From contig JAUIRK010000894.1 of assembly GCA_030549495.1 (NCBI GenBank), positions 1,302,001 through 1,366,000 of the forward strand: a stretch of DNA of 64,000 nucleotides, given 5' to 3'. The notes below the pieces were generated by a model. The model did no database searches and had not been told where the DNA came from. It saw nothing but the letters and a program-made list of their open reading frames with translations. The position numbers were made by a program, and so were the translations under genes. How positions within the stretch are numbered: position 1 is the first letter of the stretch; each line of letters opens with the position of its first letter. Of the stretch, positions 56,813 to 64,000 are shown in pieces. The DNA is from Nectonema munidae (taxonomy: Eukaryota; Nematomorpha; Nectonematoida; Nectonematidae).

Positions 56813-59800
56813 ATGACACAATCATTATCTCATTCAACTCCTTCATTGAATGTCTTACTATCTTCTCCAATCCCCCTATCTCAAAGCTTCAGAGCGAGTT
56901 CTTCACAAATTGTAACTGTTGTTTCCAGCTCGGCTAACATCGAAAATAATACGTGCCAGTTTTTGTCAAATAACGAATCCTTTATTTCTCAAAATCGATC
57001 ATCTGGTCAAAATCTTCATGCATTTATACGAAAGTATTTTTTGTATCCCTTTGCCACATGTAAGTTACGTTAGGATTTTTTTAAATTCTCACTTGGGTTG
57101 ATCATTTTCTTTTTAGCCAAAATTCACAACAATGATATCAGTTTCTCCTCCATAAATTCAAATATTGGGGCGAACAAAGAAGCTTTAGAGAAACAAAAGT
57201 GCGATTCAATCTTAAACCAAAAAGTTTGTAGTGATAAAAAGACAACAAATATGTGTTTCAATCACTTTCAAGACGAAGAAACCATTTCCCAAAATTACAG
57301 TCTTCTAAATACCGATCAAAATGATTATTCAGCTTCCAATCTATACAGCAATAAATCGAGCCCAAATCCCAAGAAATGCCCATCTACAAAAAAGCACAAA
57401 TACAAGCTAAAGTCTCCTCTTTTGCGGTAAGTATCTCTTCTAATCCCAGCATACTTGGAAGATTTAATGGAATATGCAGTAGGTTTTAAATTTTCCAGTC
57501 CTGACTGTGAGCCCCTGTGTCTTTTAAAACCTTCTTTCCACTCCTAACTACTCTGTATTCTTTGTCGCAAAATATTGAAATTACACGTGGGGTATAATCA
57601 CACACTCTAACATTAAGTACTTTTCTAGCTTGTACATATATTGGTAAGCAGATGCTCACGAATAAGAGTGGTCACTTCCTTAACCCGTTATCGACCGGAA
57701 TAATCAGACGATATCTAATGTAAAGCAGAAGAGTTGTATTAAAAAGCACTAATAAATGCAGACGATTTTATTTTTGTAGAGTCGACTGTGGTCGATAACC
57801 GGTTTAACGCATTCTAATTGGCGAGAAAGCATTTCACCGCCCGATAACCCGATCAAGTAGTTTACATATTATTTCAAAAGAACTTTAATTTACTTGACAA
57901 AGTTTGTTGCAACACATAACATAACTGAAACTTTCTTATGAGCTCATGTCACTTTTTGCAGATTTTATAAATTTGGCCCACTCAAAAATTTTAATTGTGT
58001 GCGCTACTGCAAGATTTTTTTTAACAAAATTAAAAAGTTGAGTTTTATGATCTTTTATTTTCAGCACCATTTTTATCTTTCCTTTTACGAACAGCCATGT
58101 TGCTAGCTCATTGGCGTAGCCTGGACGGGGCCTGTTGGGCAATGCCCCCTACCTTCCATTTTTATTCTTTTAAACATTTAAAGCTAATATAAATCTATCT
58201 GTATTGATGAAGTGTTTAAAAAAATTTCCCCAAAATCCCACCCTTCAAATTATTTAATAAAATTTTGTTGACTTTTTTAAGTTTGTGAGAAATTAGAGAA
58301 TTTTATTTTTTTGAAAAAAATGTGTACTTATGTGGCAGCCCATTATTTATTTTTTCGTTACTCCACAGCTTGCTATGGGTCACTTATGCCCAAGCTCCAC
58401 TACAAAAATGAAAATTTATAAATTAAATAATCCATTTGTTTTTGACGATATGCTTGTTCCAACAATATAAAGCAAATAAAATGAAAATATTTAAGATCGA
58501 GCCTTCCTGAAATAAGAAGCCAAATTTATAATAAAAATTATTATATGAAATATAAACCATGATAAAATTCTGCTAACAAAGAAATAGAAAAGGACAAAGA
58601 GAAGAATAAAAATTTTATTCAAAAATTTAATTTTAGACAAAGAATGTAGGTAAATATAAAAAGTAGTGCTCCATTTGGTCCTTTGAAATAAAATTTTTTG
58701 GCTACGTTACTGATTTCAACGTACAAGTATATAAGAATGCGCGAATCTAATTTATCGAAGCTAATTTTTTGATTTCACCTTATTTTTGACTTAAAATTGA
58801 TAGAATGTTATAAAACCACTTGAGAAAAATACATTTTTTTCCCAAAAACACTTTCACCCATAAAAATAAAACAATTTGGATCGATTTTATTTCACTTATT
58901 ACTTGTAAACTTAAAAACATTTTCTGTGTGTCTTATCTTTTTATAAAAAAGTTTGTTCCTGATCAATTTTTACTTTTTTATTGGCCAGTCTATAAACAAT
59001 AGCAATGAAAATGGCAGGTTTATAATGAGATTCAGATAAAAAGTTTCTGTTAAAATAACTAAAAATATCAAGTCAGAACATATTTCAAATTAACAATATA
59101 CTTTTGAAAATTAAGTTTCTTATTTCATGTTTTATTATTTTTTAAGAATTCAAATGTAATGTTTTCTATTCCTTTTTAACTTCAAAATGGAAAAAGTAAA
59201 TCTCAAAGTGACAATATTTGCAATTGTATTTTTTAAATTGAAGATCGTAAATTTTAATGATAAAATAAAAGTAAAGTTTTTTATACAATTATTATCTATC
59301 AGCTTTATACAAATTTGTTTTTTCCTATATTTTATGATAATTTTATTATTTTACTCTTTCCAACCCATACCAAACAAATCAGATGACTTTAGTAATTCCA
59401 TATGCTTACTTTATTTTCAATATCAATAATGTAATTTAAACAAAATGTTTGGTGTTATTTTCTCAATTGCTTCAAAGGTCAAATGATCAAGAGAAAAAAA
59501 AATTTCAGTTTTTTTTGGTCGATAGAGATAATTTTTGGAAATATTTTATTTATATTTTTCAACTTAAATTTTGCATCTACTTTGGAGTTAAAATGCTGAT
59601 GCGGAATACTTTATAAAATGCCGATTTTGAACCGATATCGGCAGTTAACTTTCAAATTTGCTTTTTTAGAACTTTTTGAATTGAAACTTTATGATAAAAA
59701 TGTTTATTATACATTATTTTAAAAACGGCATGACATTTGTTGAAAAATAAAAGCAATTTTAATATTCAAAATTAGACATTAATAGATTCTATTCTAAAAA

Positions 59801-61349
59801 TGTGAGTTTTTCTCTTGTGTTCCTTTTAATTTTTTTATTCTGGGGGAGAGGGGCGGATATATGTTTCCATATGAACTTCAAAGTTTTTCACTTTCAATTC
59901 GATGAAGGAGAGTAGTATAAATCTTTTTGATCTAACAACACGTTTAAATATTTATAACATAGCTGTTTTTGTTGTTGTTTTGCTGCCTCCATACAAACTG
60001 TCATCTTGTTGTCGACTGTCTGTTGGGGGCTTCACTATTTCTCTTGAAGGCCAGACACTCTTTCCAATTTGCTAACAGACTACTAACTGCAATAGAGTTC
60101 GACCATAGTTCGATTGGTGTAAGATGAGTGTTTAGGCATGGACATTTGAATAGGTGTGAGGTATTATAAGGGTTGCACAAAGGTCATCAGGGGCTGGGGT
60201 ATGTGATGGGGCGATTTTGTGTAAATATTGGCATAGAAATGGGGATTTATTTGCTCTAAGTGGGCGAGAGATCAATCTGTTTGAATATCTAGTTGAGCTT
60301 CGTGTGTACTAATCTGTGGAGGGTGTTTGTTGATGATCTTGTTTGGTTGTAAAGTTTTATTTCATTGGTGATAGCTTGTGTGTGGATGGTTTTGTTTATG
60401 TGTGTTTGGTCGTGACTATTGTTTCTCTTTTGACAGGTGTGTTCTTTATTTTTAACACCAACGATGCAATTTGAACTAAATGTTGGCGTTATTTTCTTAA
60501 TCGCCTCAAAGATCGAAACATCAGAATAGAAAAAAGGATTATCTTCAATTAACAAAAGGGGTCAGTTGTTTTTCTCCATTCAAATGGAGAATCTATTTTT
60601 TTGTAGCTTAAATTATTACCTTATATTTCATTTTCCAAATATCCTTTCTTTTAATCAACATTTTTTACAGATATCCATTTTTTGATTCATTTGAAACTCT
60701 TTCATTCATTTTATTAAAGCTCTCTTTTATATCATCCATTATATCTTTTATAGCAGGCTAAGCATGAAATACTACAAATGCGCTTATACACTCTCCACAC
60801 TGCTAATATAAACTCAAATTTCTTTATGGCCTCGGATCAAAAGATCGGTAATCATCGGAAAAGTTACGGATGCCGTACCGATTTAAAAAGAATAGTCAGA
60901 TTAAAGTAGTAATTTCACTTGGAAGGACAGCATCATGTTTTTGCTATGAAAAGGGGATGTGGCGATAAAAGCTTTCTGACGATTGGTTTAAAAATGAATG
61001 CTTTGTAATTTCAACCAATCACATATCTATTCAAAACTTATTACTAATTAAAAAATTACTTAGTTATTTCAGAATTCTTACTTAAGCTCACGCTACTGGC
61101 TACTTTTATATGTATACTATCTCTATTGACTTATTCAGCTTAAAAAGAATTTTGTCTCTATTTTTTATATTGATTTTCACATACTCCTACATTTTAGGTA
61201 TTATCGCAAAACTTCTACTCAAGTTAAATCTCGTGGCAAGCCTTTAAACTTTAAAAGTGTTCTCAATAGAATTTTTCTTAACCGAGTTTTCAAACCCTGG
61301 AATTGGGTTAGGCGGAAAAAGTCTCCCGCTTTTGTTCAGAAACAGAAAG
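56813..61349 (+). CDS. PHACTR-like phosphatase and actin regulator, 5' part (3 exons)
   Basis: PHACTR proteins bind actin through RPEL repeats and protein phosphatase 1 through the C-terminus. Exons: 56813-57059, 57117-57426 and 61198-61349, with phases agreeing at both joins. The ATG follows an in-frame TAG nine bases upstream. Exons 1-2 encode a Ser/Asn-rich, probably disordered region (GANKEALEKQKCDS, PNPKKCPSTKKHKYKLK). Exon 3 gives YYRKTSTQVKSRGKPLNFKS then VFKPWNWVRRKKSPAF, like the FKPWKWRKKKS.KF segment that precedes the RPEL repeats in PHACTR. Exon 3 ends in a phase-1 GTAAAC donor. No RPEL repeat occurs before 64000, so the rest must lie beyond. The call rests on one motif. Confidence 0.6.
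57680..57807 (-). mobile_element. TTAA-flanked MITE, diverged copy G
   Basis: Ends TTAACCCGTTATCGACC and GGTCGATAACCGGTTTAA with TTAA at both sides, 128 bp, core AATCAGACGATATCT as in copy A. It is a distinct subfamily with a different subterminal sequence, in intron 2 of the PHACTR-like gene. Confidence 0.7.
58109..58712. mobile_element. Possible TIR element
   Basis: CATTGGCGTAGCC at the left and GGCTACGTTACTG at the right are imperfect inverted repeats of the type seen at 38786. No target duplication is visible, so the pairing may be chance. Confidence 0.25.
60000..60555 (-). pseudogene. Probable LINE ORF1 fragment
   Basis: The minus strand reads NPFFYSDVSIFEAIKKITPT at 60540 and further on NTSHLFKCPCLNTHLTP at about 60120, resembling the start and the zinc-knuckle end of I-type LINE ORF1 proteins. 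The middle is interrupted by stops. Plus-strand 60463-60530 has a close relative at 59440-59500 (GTTATTTTCT.AAT.GC.TCAAAG). The family call is tentative. Confidence 0.35.
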
Positions 61350-63574
61350 GTAAACCAACGCTAAGATTTTTTAAAATTGCATTTTTATTATAATTATATT
61401 TTGATATTATTTTTAAAAAGTTTTTTATTTTCATATGATTTTTTTCAATTCTATCCATGTTAATTTGTGATACAAAAACTTTCTTCTAATAACCAAAAAC
61501 ATAAATAAAAAAAAGGCTTTTCTAGTATTCAATAATATTCATCCTTTCAGTCTTAAATTTTATATTTTGAAAAATTGTTATTATTTAAATATCTTTTTTT
61601 CATTAATTGTGTCTGGAAGTAAAAATTATTGAATATAAAAGATATAGCAATATTAGTTAATTTAATTGCTTATTCATGAAACAAATTTTGTTTGCATCTT
61701 CCATGTCTTTTAATGCATGCCAACATAATAATGCAAGAATAGAAATGCCAAAATGAGCAAACATATTTGAAAGCAAGACGGTTGAAATTTATTCATCTCT
61801 TGTTACTTGTGAGTACGGACGATGCGCTCCAAAACAGTAACTAATTGAATTAAAAATACACTTTAATGAGTTTTTAGCTTATTAAATTAATGCCCAATTA
61901 ATTTTAAGCTTAATGGTGGGAATAGGAAGAAGTGTTGACAAGTAGCTCTCGCTCTCATGTAAGTGGAGAAGACCACGAGGAGCATACCTAATCAATATTA
62001 TACTTCATAGTGTATTGAAGAAAGCTGATTCGTTTTTTCATTGATCACTCAATTATTATTATTCATCAAATTATCAATCACTTACAATCAATCCATTTTA
62101 ATTATATGTTATTGTACATTTTGTTCTATTAAATTTTCAATAGAATGACCCACTTCGAGGGTTTTTATTCAGAAAGGACAATGGGGCATCTTGTAACCTC
62201 ACTTATCAACAAAGAAAGTCATTTTTTATTCAAAAATTTTTGCATATATTCAGGGGGTTTGTATTTTTTTTGTTTATCCCCCCCTCCCCCAGCAAAATTT
62301 TTATTTTTATAAACTATATCACAACGTGACTATGTTCTGTGATAAAGATGATTTATTTATTTGTGCTAAAGGAAAAGAATAAACCAATTCCTTTAAAACT
62401 ACTAACTAGCTTTTACATGATTAAATAACTGTTTATTTAACTTAACTAACGTATATATAAATGTAGTAATAATGTAGATATTACTAAAATTTTGGTAATG
62501 AATAACTAATAAAAAATTTTTTATTTAACTTTTTCATAATAAAAATGGGGGAGGGGGTTAACCAATATTCAGGGGTTAGTCATTGAATATAATATAGTAA
62601 ACATTATATGGACCCATTTATAGTGTATTCACAAAGGAAAGATTTTGAAGATTTAGCAAAGTATTTTTTAGAAGTTTAATTTTTAATTATTTTTCCCTAT
62701 ATTACGTTGCTTTTCGCCCTTCTTTGTTGAAGTGTCGCATCACTTAAATTTATTCCAAATTTACCTCTTGGAGTTGCAAAATTTTTGGCGGGGTTATTAC
62801 AGCCACTTCGGTTCATAGTTTGCAACCACTGCGCTAAGTATTTAGTTGATTGTGATTAACAGAATTTGTAATTCTTCTCCTTGTTCATATTTTTAACATT
62901 ATTTTTTGTTTATATAAAAAATAGGAATGAAATGATGTTTCTTTTTCGTTCTTGTAAGGAAGGAACTTTTAATGAAGTAAGCCTTTTTGGTTTGTCTGAA
63001 AAAACTATTTTTTCTAAAATAGATTGTAAAATGAAAAATCTTTGCTTTTTTTTATATAATATCTCATTTTTAGTTCATACGATTTTGAATGTCCTTGGAT
63101 GACGTTAATATCTAGAAGGTAACTACTTGTTACATTTCGAATTAGATTTTTATGAGAGAAATAACTAAATATTTTGCTCGATCTACCTCAATTTTTTTAT
63201 CTTTTAAAATGAGCTATATGCGCTTATATTATATCGCGAAACACTGTTCAATTAAACTTAGTATAAATAATAAAATTTAAAATATTATTTTAACAATTTT
63301 ACTTTTTAATTTAAGTTTAAATTTTATTTAATATTCATTATTATTATTAACATTCCAATTTCCAACATTACATCATCATCATCATCATTATCATCAATAC
63401 TAGATTTTGAAGACCTGTAATTGAGTGCATTTATTGGTAAATTTTTTTTACCAGTTATTAACTTGCTGTAATTTGTGTTTTGAAACTAAGCAATGATAAA
63501 AGGTCCTTGTTTTTATTTTATTTTATCAAAAATGGTTTGCTTCTACACTTTCGAAAATTTTATTTAATCTTTTT
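61350..63574. other. Intron 3 of the PHACTR-like gene, no exon seen
   Basis: AT-rich. A single hAT-like terminus (CAGTGGTTGCAAACTATG on the minus strand) lies at 62836-62853 without a partner. No RPEL-like frame occurs. Confidence 0.4.
63371..63396. repeat. CAT microsatellite
   Basis: CATCATCATCATCATCATTA, six perfect units and then imperfect ones. Confidence 0.85.
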
Positions 63575-64000
63575 CGCACCTAGAGCATTGTGAACCTGGC
63601 ATCTAAGCAATAACACCCCAGGAGCTCGCTCGTCAACGCGTCGCCTTGACCAAGGAGGATATTCTCCCGATGGCCCGAATCCAAAAACCGGGCTTTCTTT
63701 AGGATGTTAGAGGGGATAATAGAACCCATGCTGAAGAGCCTTGTGGATACCCAATTGACTGCCCTCAATGATGTTCTTAGACTGATGTTGACACGCTTTT
63801 AGTTGGACCGCATCAGATTCTGACAGCGCTGGGAGTTTTGAAGCGGTCAGAATTACCCGGGTCCTGGAGGCCTCGAGATTTCATCCTCGGGCAGATGTCC
63901 GGTCTAAACAGCGCCCTCGGGCCACCGAGCCGAACTTCAGGTCTAGTAGATGTTCCATTGAAGATTGGGAGTGGCAGGTGACGATCAATCGGTTCTATCA
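63575..64000. other. GC-rich segment at the right edge, possible retroelement edge
   Basis: Base composition changes sharply from AT-rich to near 50 percent GC at about 63575 and stays so to the end. The translated string ATEPNFRSSRCSIEDWEWQV near 63930 weakly recalls the W-containing region of gag-like proteins of arthropod retroelements. If so, this is the edge of a fossil virus-like element that continues off the window. No family is assigned. Confidence 0.25.

Larger units (their letters stand above)
57808..61197. other. Intron 2 of the PHACTR-like gene, remaining sequence
   Basis: Holds the possible TIR element at 58109-58712 and the LINE ORF1 fragment at about 60000-60555. A partial second copy of the latter may lie at 59435-59505. 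The rest shows nothing. Confidence 0.4.

Overview
This is an AT-rich animal nuclear window with spliced genes and very many transposon remains. It reads as an invertebrate and probably an arthropod; a copepod such as a sea louse is a guess from composition and transposon style, not something the sequence proves. All homology calls come from reading translations against protein families I know. No search was run.

The left 29 kb is one gene on the minus strand: the orthologue of PWP2/UTP1, the WD40 subunit of the UTP-B part of the small-subunit processome. I placed 18 coding exons (28741 down to 1698) whose reading phases all agree, plus a weak candidate for a 7-codon first exon at 29077-29097. 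The predicted protein is about 910 residues, against about 920 in human and yeast. Its introns range from 59 bp to 6.3 kb and hold hAT-like MITEs with perfect 8-bp target duplications, TTAA-flanked piggyBac-like MITEs, tRNA-derived SINEs, a hAT transposase remnant, a fossil reverse-transcribing element with identical 66-bp terminal repeats, and a piggyBac-like zinc-finger scrap.

From 30 to 40 kb I find only transposon debris: a decayed RNase H-like transposase, LINE pieces, and a 3.96-kb TIR element (perfect TSD) that contains a foldback-like element with its own TSD, built from 42-bp tandem units. Two stretches (about 31.5-31.86 and 39.1-39.4 kb) look like poor consensus sequence.

A second host gene lies at 41639-42951 on the plus strand: a MYST histone acetyltransferase closest to MOF/KAT8. 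It has a chromo-barrel, a C2HC finger and an apparently intact catalytic centre. One 54-bp intron in the chromo-barrel happens to be open and in frame; the 5' exon is not found.

From 45 to 49.5 kb come a Mutator-like fragment and two 5'-truncated LINEs of different clades lying head to head. A fuller Mutator-like element with TIRs lies at 53833-56186.

The right end holds the first part of a plus-strand gene (56813 onward) whose third coding exon carries an FKPW-W-RRKKS motif like the phosphatase and actin regulators (PHACTR). It runs off the window. The last 420 bp are GC-rich and unlike the rest, perhaps the edge of another retroelement.
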